From Photorhabdus cinerea (GTDB lineage: Bacteria > Pseudomonadota > Gammaproteobacteria > Enterobacterales > Enterobacteriaceae), in assembly GCF_011189575.1 (NCBI RefSeq), contig NZ_PUJW01000014.1:73216-137215 (forward strand): a DNA stretch of 64,000 nucleotides, read 5' to 3'. A program made the translations under genes and the position numbers. This document shows, piece by piece, positions 17,102 through 25,494 of the stretch (its first letter is position 1; every line of letters starts with the position of its first letter). A model generated the notes under the pieces. That model ran no database searches. It was not told where the DNA came from and was given only the letters and a program-made list of their open reading frames with translations.

Positions 17102-17934
17102 CAATGCCCCCCAATCCGCTTACCAAAGCGGCTTTGTAAGGTATTAATGCTAAATAGTAATATCAAGGATACAGCCAATATAACTGATGCAATGGCACTG
17201 GCAGCTGGATAATCAAATTCCTGCAATCGGATGAAAATCATCAACGATACCACTTCTGTCTGCCATGCGAGGTTACCTGCAATAAAGATCACTGCACCAA
17301 ATTCCCCCAAACTGCGGGTAAAAGAGAGTGCCGTTCCCGCAATTAAAGCTGGAGATAATTCCGGTAATACTACACGCCAGAAAGTCTGCCAATGGCTCGC
17401 ACCCAACGTCTGAGCTGCTTCTTCATACTCTGGCCCCAACTCTTCAAGTACTGGTTGAATCGTTCGCACTACAAATGGCAAGCTTGTAAACGCCATCGCT
17501 ACTGCAATACCCAGCCAGGTATTCACCACTTTCACATCAAAATGCCCAAGCAATGAACCATACCAACCGGTAGCAGAGAACAGGGTTGCTAGTGTCAAAC
17601 CGGCTACCGCAGTAGGTAACGCAAAAGGGAGATCCATCAAACCATCCAGTAAGCTACGACCGGGGAAACGATAGCGAGTGAGTATCCATGCCATCAACAT
17701 ACCAAATACTGCATTAAACAAGCTGGCAACCGCCGCTGCTAATAATGTGACTTTATAAGCCGCCACCACTTGGGGATTAGCAATAACCTGCCAATACTGT
17801 TCCCAGGTCATACTGGAAAGCTGCACAACCAATGCACTCAAGGGCAATAATAAGATCAGACAGGTATAGAACAAACTGCTACCTAAACTCAGCCCGAAAC
17901 CAGGCAATACCCGTTTACTGGAAACCGTAAACAT
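17101..17934 (-). CDS. cysT: sulfate/thiosulfate ABC transporter permease
   Basis: Second permease subunit (CysT/CysU), 277 residues with six hydrophobic segments. The EAA-loop motif is EYEEAAQTLGASHWQTFWRVVLPEL. Its ATG shares its A with the cysP stop codon (TAATG), and its own stop overlaps cysW, so the cysP-T-W block is tightly coupled. Confidence 0.96.
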   Translation of the reverse strand: MFTVSSKRVLPGFGLSLGSSLFYTCLILLLPLSALVVQLSSMTWEQYWQVIANPQVVAAYKVTLLAAAVASLFNAVFGMLMAWILTRYRFPGRSLLDGLMDLPFALPTAVAGLTLATLFSATGWYGSLLGHFDVKVVNTWLGIAVAMAFTSLPFVVRTIQPVLEELGPEYEEAAQTLGASHWQTFWRVVLPELSPALIAGTALSFTRSLGEFGAVIFIAGNLAWQTEVVSLMIFIRLQEFDYPAASAIASVILAVSLILLFSINTLQSRFGKRIGGH

Positions 17935-18956
17935 TACTTATGCCCTTCCGCTAGCAATTGATCCAGCGTAGCGCCAGTATTAAAGTGAATTTTCATCACC
18001 TGTGACCAACCACCAAACTGATCTTCCAGCCGGAACAATTTGGTTTCTGGAAAACGGGCTTTCTGCTGCTCCATCACCTCCTGATCGTTGACACGATAAT
18101 TAAAGCTGGCGATGATCTGCTGTGCCTGTGGGCTATAAAGATAATGCAGATAAGCTTTAGCTGCTTCCTCAGTGCCGTTTTTCACAATATTCTTATCAAC
18201 CCAAGCCACAGGGAATTCTGCCAGAATATCTACCGGCGGGACGATCACTTCATATTTGTCGTCACCATATTGCTTACGGATATTATTTACTTCAGATTCG
18301 AAACTTATCAGCACATCACCCAAACCACGCTCAATAAATGAAGTTGTTGCACCGCGACCGCCAATATCAAACACGGCGACATTTTTCAGGAAACGCTTCA
18401 TCCACTCGCGGGTTTTCCCTTTATCACCGTGATTTTTCTGTTGCATCGCTCCCCAGGCGGCCAGATAGGTGTAACGGCCATTACCGGAAGTTTTAGGGTT
18501 TGGGAAAACTAATTTAATATCCTTACGCACTAAATCACCCCAATCATGAATATTTTTGGGATTACCTTTGCGCACCAAAAACGCCATTGTGGAATAGTAA
18601 GGTGAACTGCTATTTGGCAGTCGTTTTTGCCAGTTAGCTGGAATCAAATCACCACGATCATGCAAAATTTGTACATCTGTCACTTGATTGTAAGTGACAA
18701 CATCAGCCCGCAATCCCTGAATAATTGCCAATGCTTGTTTGGAAGAACCCGCGTGGGATTGTTTAATTAGCAATTTGTCTTGTGGATGCAGTTCATTCCA
18801 CTGTTTTTCAAATTCAGGGTTAAGTGCAGAAAATAGCTCACGCGCAACGTCATAAGAGCTGTTTAACAGCTCTACAGCAAAGGCATTACTGCTGCCCAAT
18901 AAAGTTACTGCCACCAGTCCGTTTAGTATTTTATTTTTTATTGAATGCTTCTTCAT
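17934..18956 (-). CDS. cysP: thiosulfate/sulfate-binding periplasmic protein
   Basis: Periplasmic receptor of the CysTWA transporter. The N-terminal 27 residues form a signal peptide (basic MKKHSIKNK, hydrophobic core, predicted cleavage after SNAFA). The mature protein starts VELLNSSYDVARELF, typical of the Sbp/CysP family, and has HAGSSKQALAIIQG and FPNPKTSGNGRYTYLAAWGA ligand-binding segments. AAGGTGAG precedes the ATG. It heads the operon; CysB control is expected from the family, but no CysB site could be assigned in the 287-bp upstream gap. Confidence 0.95.
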   Translation of the reverse strand: MKKHSIKNKILNGLVAVTLLGSSNAFAVELLNSSYDVARELFSALNPEFEKQWNELHPQDKLLIKQSHAGSSKQALAIIQGLRADVVTYNQVTDVQILHDRGDLIPANWQKRLPNSSSPYYSTMAFLVRKGNPKNIHDWGDLVRKDIKLVFPNPKTSGNGRYTYLAAWGAMQQKNHGDKGKTREWMKRFLKNVAVFDIGGRGATTSFIERGLGDVLISFESEVNNIRKQYGDDKYEVIVPPVDILAEFPVAWVDKNIVKNGTEEAAKAYLHYLYSPQAQQIIASFNYRVNDQEVMEQQKARFPETKLFRLEDQFGGWSQVMKIHFNTGATLDQLLAEGHK

Positions 18957-19181
18957 TGCTCACCTTAGTACCTACCTCAATAGGGGTTATTGGTGCAGGA
19001 AAACAAAATAGCCTAATGAATAGGTTCTCAACCTGTGATTTCACTAAAAACACGCCAGTGACTAATGTATCCAGTTTATTTATAACAGGGTAGATAACTA
19101 TTGCCGTTTAATATACCGAATTGCAATTAGAAAGTATGAAACGCAATAAGCTGACAGAGCAGTAAGTTTTTTAAATGAAAA

Positions 19182-19206
19182 ATGCGGGCCTGCTATGGCG
19201 CCGCAT
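19182..19206 (-). terminator. intrinsic terminator of yfeY
   Basis: Minus strand ATGCGGCGCC...GGCCCGCAT hairpin (one bulge) followed by TTTTTCATTT, 38 nt past the stop. The rest of the cysP-yfeY gap shows nothing I can name. Confidence 0.7.
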
Positions 19207-19243
19207 ATGAGGAAAGAGCAATACTTCAATCAACCATGGCTTT

Positions 19244-19852
19244 TTATCGCACCCAGACAATACGTTCCACTTTCCAATTTTTCAGCACATCATCAGAAGG
19301 AATCAAACCGTCAGGGCCATTCCAGTTGCCTGTAAACAGATAACTGACATTTTTGCTCTGAGGAGATACGCAGATGATCGCTCTCTTCTCTGATTCACTA
19401 ACCATATTTCGACAAGCACCAAATGCTTTGTTATAAAGCGCCGAGAATGGAGTACCAACCTTTGTTCCCCAGACGGTTTTAACATCTTCATCTAACACTT
19501 CAATACGGCTCACTTTTCCATCTGTCTGACTAAACAGCTCTATTTTCAGTTGGTCACCGTCCAATGCTTGAAATACTGTCACCAACTGACCATTCTTAGT
19601 CTCCATACCACCGCGTAAATGGTACTTCTCATGCAACCCTTTATCTATCGCGTCTTTACTGATTGCTGTTAGAGCATTTATTTCTCCAACGCCCTGATCT
19701 GAAATTTGTAGCGAGTTGCCAAACCAACTAAAAGGCGATAGACCTGACCATGAAAAACTGGATGGCCCTGCACAACCGGCCAGTAATAGCGAACTACCCA
19801 TTATGACAAAACGTAATCCTGATAAAATGTTAGCTAAAGAAAACTCCTGCAT
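19244..19852 (-). CDS. yfeY: RpoE-regulated lipoprotein YfeY-like
   Basis: Predicted envelope lipoprotein. The start at MQEFSLANILSG (19852) is supported by AGGAG 8 nt upstream; the frame extends further but without a good start. A lipobox LLAGC lies near residue 26, with signal segment FVIMGSSLLLAG. The mature part resembles E. coli YfeY, known as an RpoE-dependent lipoprotein of unknown function; the gene context (near ypeA and hemF) is also conserved. No specific activity can be stated. Confidence 0.8.
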   Translation of the reverse strand: MQEFSLANILSGLRFVIMGSSLLLAGCAGPSSFSWSGLSPFSWFGNSLQISDQGVGEINALTAISKDAIDKGLHEKYHLRGGMETKNGQLVTVFQALDGDQLKIELFSQTDGKVSRIEVLDEDVKTVWGTKVGTPFSALYNKAFGACRNMVSESEKRAIICVSPQSKNVSYLFTGNWNGPDGLIPSDDVLKNWKVERIVWVR

Positions 19853-20033
19853 AATTGACTCCTTTTGATTAAATACAGGGATGGCTACTGAGACATCACA
19901 CCTGATTGTTAGTTTCAGAAAGCACAAAAAGTTTGCTAATATTACTAACAGTGAGTGAATATTGTATTGATTAAATATCACTTATCGGTATTCTTCTTTT
20001 CCGATAAAAAACCATCTCTAAAACAAGGTCAAC

Positions 20034-20453
20034 ATGATGAAAAAAATATTTACAACCACCGCCTTAATTGCTTTATTCAGTGCACCATTAACAGCGCAAA
20101 CTTCACATATGCAATCGGGTGGTTTTTCTGGCCCCAATGCAGCACTGACACAAACGCAGACAGCCCCACAAGGTGGTTTTATCGATAACAATGTAAAAAT
20201 TTCGACCACTGAACAAGCCAAAAATATGTGGGATGACAGTTGGGTCGTGATGGAAGGAAGTATCGAATCCCGTATCCGTGGTGATCACTTCATATTCCGT
20301 GATAACGCAGGAGTCATTGAAGTCGAAATTGATCATAAGTATTGGAATGGTCAAACAATAACACCTCAGGATAAAGTCCGCCTTGAAGGTGAAGTCGATA
20401 AAGAGTGGAGTTCTTTGACAGTTGATGTAAAAAAAGTGACTAAATTGCACTAA
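20034..20453 (+). CDS. periplasmic OB-fold stress protein, YgiW/YdeI family
   Basis: 139 residues with an N-terminal signal peptide (MMKKIFTTTALIALFSAPLTAQ). The mature domain contains GGFSGPNAA, DSWVVMEGSIESRIRGDHFIFRD and DKVRLEGEVDKEWSSLTVDVKKV, the pattern of the bacterial OB-fold (BOF) family. Family members contribute to tolerance of peroxide, metals and cationic peptides and may bind small cationic ligands. It is convergent with ypeA, with a shared hairpin between them. Which family member it is orthologous to cannot be decided from sequence alone. Confidence 0.85.
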   Translation: MMKKIFTTTALIALFSAPLTAQTSHMQSGGFSGPNAALTQTQTAPQGGFIDNNVKISTTEQAKNMWDDSWVVMEGSIESRIRGDHFIFRDNAGVIEVEIDHKYWNGQTITPQDKVRLEGEVDKEWSSLTVDVKKVTKLH

Positions 20454-20458
20454 TGATT

Positions 20459-20487
20459 TGTGGCTGAATGACACTCATTCAGCCACA
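20459..20487. terminator. bidirectional hairpin between ygiW-like gene and ypeA
   Basis: Twelve-base perfect inverted repeat TGTGGCTGAATG / CATTCAGCCACA, lying between two convergent genes. T tails are weak on both sides. Confidence 0.65.
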
Positions 20488-20496
20488 TGACTCAAC

Positions 20497-20928
20497 TTAG
20501 TATTCCTGATCAATAATCAGACGTTTGCTGAAAATGACACTCTCCTGATGACGATCTTCATATTCCAGCTTTTCACACATATAGAGAGTGGCGTCATTAT
20601 CCTCTGGAACAATGAAAATTATTTTTGGACAACCACGGGCCATCAGTTTCTTTTCCAACCGGGAAATCAATGCATTTGCAATTCCCCTCCCCCGAAACTC
20701 AGGATGAACCCCCAGATAATAAGCTGAACCCCGGTGACCATCATAACCTCCCATAATAGTCCCAACCACTTCACCACCCACTTCCGCGACTAAAAACAGG
20801 TCAGGATCATGAGTCAACTTACGCTCAATATCCATTTCAGGATCAACACCAGGATTAAGTAAATCGCAGCGTTCCCATAAGGTGATCACTTCTTCAAAAT
20901 CATCTTGTCGAAATACCCGAATTTCCAT
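20497..20928 (-). CDS. ypeA: GNAT-family acetyltransferase YpeA
   Basis: 143-residue GNAT N-acetyltransferase. The acetyl-CoA binding motif A is LGVHPEFRGRGIANALISRLE, near residues 73-93. The start MEIRVFRQDDFEEVITLWERCDLL is characteristic of YpeA. The substrate is unknown. It is divergent from hemF, in the same neighbourhood as in E. coli. Confidence 0.92.
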   Translation of the reverse strand: MEIRVFRQDDFEEVITLWERCDLLNPGVDPEMDIERKLTHDPDLFLVAEVGGEVVGTIMGGYDGHRGSAYYLGVHPEFRGRGIANALISRLEKKLMARGCPKIIFIVPEDNDATLYMCEKLEYEDRHQESVIFSKRLIIDQEY

Positions 20929-21064
20929 CCCTAACCAACCTGTTTTTATTGAAATAACAATTTTCTCATTATCTCCGCTTTACTCCCGGAATCAATACGA
21001 AAATGCGTTCTCTATCACAATAGGTATAATATGGTAATCATCCCATTACAATGAGAAAAGGGTA

Positions 21065-21973
21065 GTGAACATACCAAACGTTAATCAAATTAAATCTTTT
21101 TTCCTTTCATTACAGGATAAAATTTGCCAACAACTGGAACAAGCAGATGGTACAGCGAAATTTACAGAACAGAGCTGGCAACGGGAAGAAGGTGGAGGGG
21201 GCCGTAGTCGGATCATGAGAGAAGGTACTGTATTCGAGCAAGCAGGCGCTAATTTTTCCCATGTATCAGGAACCATGCTTCCTTTATCAGCAACAGCCCA
21301 TCGCCCCGAATTAGCTGGTCGTAGTTATCAAGCAATGGGGGTCTCTGTAGTTATTCATCCTTTAAATCCATATATACCAACCAGCCATGCCAACGTCCGG
21401 TTTTTTATTGCAGAAAAAAAAGGTGAATCTCCAGTATGGTGGTTCGGAGGCGGTTTTGATTTAACGCCTTATTATGGTTTTGAGGAAGATGCTATTCACT
21501 GGCATACTACTGCCCGAAATATATGCCAGCCATATGGCGAAGATATTTACCCAAAATATAAAAAATGGTGTGATGACTATTTCTATATTAAACATCGTAA
21601 TGAAGCTCGTGGAATTGGCGGCTTATTTTATGATGACTTAAATACCCCTAACTTTGAATATTGTTCTAACTTTACTCAAGATATAGGTAAGGGCTTTCTT
21701 GATGCCTATCTACCTATTGTGGAAAAAAGGAAAACTCTATTATGGGGTGAGCGTGAACGACAATTTCAACTATATCGCCGTGGTCGCTATGTGGAATTTA
21801 ACTTAGTTTGGGATAGAGGAACTTTATTCGGATTACAAAGCGGTGGACGAACAGAATCTATTTTAATGTCCATGCCACCCTTAGTACGCTGGGAATATGA
21901 TTATCACCCTGAACCAGGATCTGCGGAAGCTTCTTTGTATATTGATTTTCTTCCAGTAAAAAGCTGGATATGA
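21065..21973 (+). CDS. hemF: oxygen-dependent coproporphyrinogen-III oxidase
   Basis: Converts coproporphyrinogen III to protoporphyrinogen IX with oxygen in heme synthesis. It has 302 residues with the family hallmarks GGGGRSRIMREG, FSHVSGTMLP, SHANVRFFIAEK, WWFGGGFDLTPYYGFEEDA and YVEFNLVWDRGTLFGLQSGG. The likely start is GTG at 21065 with AAAGGG just upstream; no ATG gives the expected N-terminus. It is monocistronic and followed by a terminator. Confidence 0.96.
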   Translation: MNIPNVNQIKSFFLSLQDKICQQLEQADGTAKFTEQSWQREEGGGGRSRIMREGTVFEQAGANFSHVSGTMLPLSATAHRPELAGRSYQAMGVSVVIHPLNPYIPTSHANVRFFIAEKKGESPVWWFGGGFDLTPYYGFEEDAIHWHTTARNICQPYGEDIYPKYKKWCDDYFYIKHRNEARGIGGLFYDDLNTPNFEYCSNFTQDIGKGFLDAYLPIVEKRKTLLWGERERQFQLYRRGRYVEFNLVWDRGTLFGLQSGGRTESILMSMPPLVRWEYDYHPEPGSAEASLYIDFLPVKSWI

Positions 21974-21983
21974 TTTTTATTAT

Positions 21984-22014
21984 GTTAGGAATATTACACT
22001 CAATTATTCCTAAC
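21984..22014 (+). terminator. intrinsic terminator of hemF
   Basis: Stem GTTAGGAATA / TATTCCTAAC with an 11-nt loop, followed by TATTTATATTTTT. Confidence 0.75.
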
Positions 22015-22147
22015 TATTTATATTTTTAATATAGCCAATACAAAAATCCTCTATACAACAAATACAACATCTCGTTAACAACCCCTTAACACAAAAGAAG
22101 CAGGCTGGCCCTGATGACTATCCGATGGAAACGTGTTTAATATGAAA

Positions 22148-22166
22148 ATGTACCTAAAGAGTACAT
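22148..22166 (+). promoter_or_regulatory. inverted repeat upstream of the protealysin-like protease
   Basis: ATGTAC and GTACAT, separated by CTAAAGA, 39 bp upstream of the protease start codon. It could be an operator or leader hairpin; no known regulator is assigned. Confidence 0.3.
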
Positions 22167-22204
22167 CTAATTAATAACTAATAATTTATTCCAGGAGATA
22201 TTTT

Positions 22205-23329
22205 ATGCAAATGCAAAACAATAACTACAAAGGTTTAATACCACCGTACATTCTTCAAAATATTTATAAGAATAACAGTGAAAGTGAAAAAGATAACGTA
22301 TTAATGACATTAAATCATACCCAGAGTTTAATGTTGGACAGTGTTATTAAAACATCAGACTCTATTGATAATACTGATAATGAAGTTGTCAGCGATACTC
22401 TACATCGTAGTATTTATGATGCAAAAAATGAAACCAGGTTACCCGGAACTTTAGTACGAGATGAAGGTGATCCAGATAATGGCGACGTAGCCGTTGATAA
22501 TGCATATAAATATCTGGAAGCAACTTACAATTTCTACAAAGAAGTTTTTAACCGCAATTCATTAGATGATAAAGGAATGAAATTGATTGCCACCGTGCAT
22601 TACGGCAAAGAATACATGAATGCGTATTGGGGCAGAGGACAAATGGTGTTTGGTGATGGTGACGGTAAGGTTTTCAATAATTTCACCACATCTATCGATG
22701 TAATTGGTCATGAATTATCTCATGGTGTTATCGAAAAAACAGCAGATTTGATCTATTTCTTCCAGTCCGGCGCATTGAATGAATCAATTGCCGATGTCTT
22801 TGGCTCACTGGTAAGGCAACATTATCTAAAACAGAAAGCTGATGAAGCAAGCTGGGTTGTAGGAGAAGAATTACTGGCCAAAGGTATTAAAGGCGTAGGG
22901 ATTCGTTCAATGAAAGAACCCGGCAAGGCATATGATGATCCGCTTCTTGGTAAAGATCCTCAGCCTGGTCATATGGATGATTTTAAAGACTACCCGATTT
23001 ATAGAGACAATGGTGGTGTTCATGTTAACTCAGGTATTCCTAATAAAGCCTTTTATAATCTCGCGATAAAATTAGGCGGATATGCTTGGGAAAAAGCAGG
23101 AAAGATATGGTACAACACACTGCTGGATAAAGATCTTGCACGCGATACTACCTTCTTATCCTTTGCCAAGTTAACAGTTAAACATGCTCGTGATTTAGGT
23201 GAGGATGTTGAAAAAGCCGCTATAGACAGCTGGCAAGAAGTGGGCATTAAAGTGAAGGAAGAAGATAAAGATAAAGATAAAGATAAAGGCAAAGACGAAG
23301 GAAAAGATAAGGGAGAAACTAAAGTTTAA
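22205..23329 (+). CDS. prtS: protealysin-like M4 metalloprotease (PrtS/photorin type)
   Basis: Thermolysin-family zinc protease of 374 residues. Zinc site: HELSH (169-173), with the third ligand Glu193 in QSGALNESIADVFG; NNGGVHVNSGIPNKAFY supplies the active-site His region. There is no signal peptide. A short propeptide with the PPYIL motif (residues 13-17) is typical of protealysin-type precursors rather than classical thermolysins. The C-terminal 24 residues are almost only Lys, Asp, Glu and Gly, encoded partly by a GATAAA tandem repeat. AGGAGAT precedes the ATG. Photorhabdus PrtS is known as a secreted protease linked to insect immunity; the downstream gene is a probable inhibitor. Confidence 0.93.
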   Translation: MQMQNNNYKGLIPPYILQNIYKNNSESEKDNVLMTLNHTQSLMLDSVIKTSDSIDNTDNEVVSDTLHRSIYDAKNETRLPGTLVRDEGDPDNGDVAVDNAYKYLEATYNFYKEVFNRNSLDDKGMKLIATVHYGKEYMNAYWGRGQMVFGDGDGKVFNNFTTSIDVIGHELSHGVIEKTADLIYFFQSGALNESIADVFGSLVRQHYLKQKADEASWVVGEELLAKGIKGVGIRSMKEPGKAYDDPLLGKDPQPGHMDDFKDYPIYRDNGGVHVNSGIPNKAFYNLAIKLGGYAWEKAGKIWYNTLLDKDLARDTTFLSFAKLTVKHARDLGEDVEKAAIDSWQEVGIKVKEEDKDKDKDKGKDEGKDKGETKV

Positions 23330-23338
23330 TCTGTAAAT

Positions 23339-23365
23339 ATATCGCTGGTTTAATACCAGCGATAT
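23339..23365 (+). terminator. hairpin between protease and inhibitor genes
   Basis: Eleven perfect base pairs (ATATCGCTGGT / ACCAGCGATAT) with a 5-nt loop, 9 nt after the protease stop and followed by TCTATTATTTG. It may be a partial terminator setting the protease-to-inhibitor ratio. Confidence 0.6.
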
Positions 23366-23503
23366 TCTATTATTTGTAACACCTAACCTGACAGCTCCTA
23401 TTAATAAAGAAAGATAGCTAATGAAAGGTGCTAAAATTGTTAACGCCGAATTTCACGCTATACTGTAGAAACGTAAAAATTAACCGTGCAAAACTGGTAT
23501 ATC

Positions 23504-23821
23504 ATGAACAATAAAATCATCGAACTCACAACTGATAGTAAAATCACGATTTCCCTGCAAGGAGGATTTGCTGCTACACCGGGTCTTAGCCAAGATAAAA
23601 CAGTGAATTTAAAATCATTATCTCCCCACCAGAAACAACTATTTGTTCAGGCTATAGAACGGAATTTTTCTGATTCTATGCCGCTATCACCCTGTCCTGA
23701 TCAACATTATTATCTGCTCTGTATCATCACCGGAAATGAAGAATATCACTTCATATTTCCAGAATTAGATGCACCAGAAATAATTACTCAAATATGGGAT
23801 GCCAGCAAAAAGGGTGGTTAA
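23504..23821 (+). CDS. emfourin-like protease inhibitor (putative)
   Basis: 105-residue cytoplasm-type protein without signal peptide. The ATG at 23504 is taken; a GTG at 23486 would add six residues, and neither has a strong ribosome site. The segment ISLQGGFAATPGLSQDKTVNL resembles the emfourin family, small inhibitors encoded next to protealysin-like proteases in Serratia and Photorhabdus. Its place right after the M4 protease on the same strand is the main support. The function is inferred from family and context, not from visible catalytic residues. Confidence 0.7.
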   Translation: MNNKIIELTTDSKITISLQGGFAATPGLSQDKTVNLKSLSPHQKQLFVQAIERNFSDSMPLSPCPDQHYYLLCIITGNEEYHFIFPELDAPEIITQIWDASKKGG

Positions 23822-23847
23822 TCACCACCCCCTCTCTTTATTAGAAA

Positions 23848-25332
23848 CTAACGCTTTTTCAGATGAGCCATCAGACGCTTACGTTTACGCATCTGATTCG
23901 GTGTCAAAGTATTACGTTTATCAGCAAAGGGGTTTGCCCCTTCTTTAAACTGAATCCGAATGGGTGTCCCCATCACTTTCAAGGACCGACGGAAATAGTT
24001 CATCAGATAACGCTTATAAGCATCAGGCAAATTAGCTACTTGATTACCGTGGATCACAACAATGGGTGGATTATAGCCACCAGCATGGGCATATTTCATT
24101 TTCACCCTGCGCCCACGGATCATCGGCGGTTGGTGATCTTCTTCAGCCATACGCATGATACGGGTTAACAGTGCAGTATTCACCCGGCGAGTCGCGCAGT
24201 CATAAGCCTCAAGAATCGAGTCAAACAAGTTACCCACACCACTGCCATGTAAAGCGGAGATAAAATGCACTCTGGCAAAATCAACAAAGCCAAGACGATA
24301 ATCAAGCATTTCTTTCACTTGCTCTTTATCTTCCTGCGACATGCCATCCCACTTATTGACCGCAATAACCAATGAACGCCCGCTATTAAGAATAAAACCC
24401 AATAACGACAAATCCTGATCGGAAATGCCTTCACGGGCATCGATCACCAGTAATACAACGTTAGCATCTTCAATCGCCTGAAGGGTTTTGATGACTGAGA
24501 ATTTTTCAACCGTCTCGGTAACCTTACCCCGCTTACGCACACCCGCGGTATCAATCAGGATATATTCGCGGCCATCACGCTCCATAGGAATATAAATACT
24601 GTCACGGGTAGTACCCGGCATGTCATAAACCACAACCCTTTCTTCACCTAAGATACGGTTCGTCAAGGTAGATTTACCGACGTTTGGCCGGCCGACAATG
24701 GCTAATTTTAATGGCAGAGTTAATGGATCAAAATCATCTTCTTCCTCTTCCGCCATTTCCACTTCATTCTGCTCCAGCTCGGCCCAATAGGCTGCGTTCG
24801 CTTCTTCCTCTGTCAGCTCAACCTCTTCTTCCTCACCTTTACCGGAAAAAGGCAGCAATGCCCGTTCGATAAGTTGGGTGACACCACGACCATGAGAAGC
24901 GGCGATGGAATATATATCACCCAATCCAAGTGAATAAAATTCAGCTACGGATGTATCAATATCAATACCATCGGTTTTATTCGCCACCAAAAAAGTGGCT
25001 TTTTCACGGCTGCGCAGGTGTTTTGCTATAGCGTGGTCTGCCGGCATCAGCCCGGCACGGGCATCTACCATAAACAGAACAATATCGGCTTCTTCAATCG
25101 CCATCAAAGATTGTGCCGCCATATGGGTTTCAACACCATCTTCGGTACCATCAATACCACCAGTATCAATGATTATAAATTCCTGTCCTTCAACTTCGGC
25201 CCGACCATATTTGCGATCGCGGGTCAGACCGGGAAAATCCGCTACCAACGCATCTCTTGTACGGGTTAAACGGTTAAATAACGTGGACTTACCCACATTT
25301 GGGCGCCCTACCAGAGCGACGACAGGTGTCAT
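23848..25332 (-). CDS. der: ribosome assembly GTPase Der (EngA)
   Basis: Essential GTPase in 50S subunit maturation. It has two consecutive G domains: the first P-loop GRPNVGKSTLFNRL near residue 8, with FPGLTRDRKYG and NKTDGID; the second P-loop GRPNVGKSTLTNRIL near residue 210, with MPGTTRDSI and NKWD. A C-terminal KH-like domain ends in basic NQMRKRKRLMAHLKKR. An acidic linker lies between the G domains. The start at MTPVVALVG (25332) matches E. coli and has GAGG upstream; the frame runs further without support. It is last in the hisS-yfgM-bamB-der run. Confidence 0.97.
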   Translation of the reverse strand: MTPVVALVGRPNVGKSTLFNRLTRTRDALVADFPGLTRDRKYGRAEVEGQEFIIIDTGGIDGTEDGVETHMAAQSLMAIEEADIVLFMVDARAGLMPADHAIAKHLRSREKATFLVANKTDGIDIDTSVAEFYSLGLGDIYSIAASHGRGVTQLIERALLPFSGKGEEEEVELTEEEANAAYWAELEQNEVEMAEEEEDDFDPLTLPLKLAIVGRPNVGKSTLTNRILGEERVVVYDMPGTTRDSIYIPMERDGREYILIDTAGVRKRGKVTETVEKFSVIKTLQAIEDANVVLLVIDAREGISDQDLSLLGFILNSGRSLVIAVNKWDGMSQEDKEQVKEMLDYRLGFVDFARVHFISALHGSGVGNLFDSILEAYDCATRRVNTALLTRIMRMAEEDHQPPMIRGRRVKMKYAHAGGYNPPIVVIHGNQVANLPDAYKRYLMNYFRRSLKVMGTPIRIQFKEGANPFADKRNTLTPNQMRKRKRLMAHLKKR

Positions 25333-25412
25333 TTGTTGATGCCTCATGACTAAATTTGAAATCAGTATTTTGCTACTCATCGTTAGCTGCAACAAAACAC
25401 TAAAAAGACGAA

Positions 25413-25438
25413 ACGGCCCCTGTGCTTTTCAGGAGCCG
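25413..25438 (-). terminator. hairpin between bamB and der
   Basis: Minus strand ACGGCTCCTG / CAGGGGCCGT followed by TTCGTCTTTTTAG, between the bamB stop and the der start. It may terminate part of the operon transcripts. Confidence 0.65.
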
Positions 25439-25494
25439 TGGGATTATAACAACTCTTTATTCTCTATTTCCGGTAAACAGACAGTAAGAAGTAC

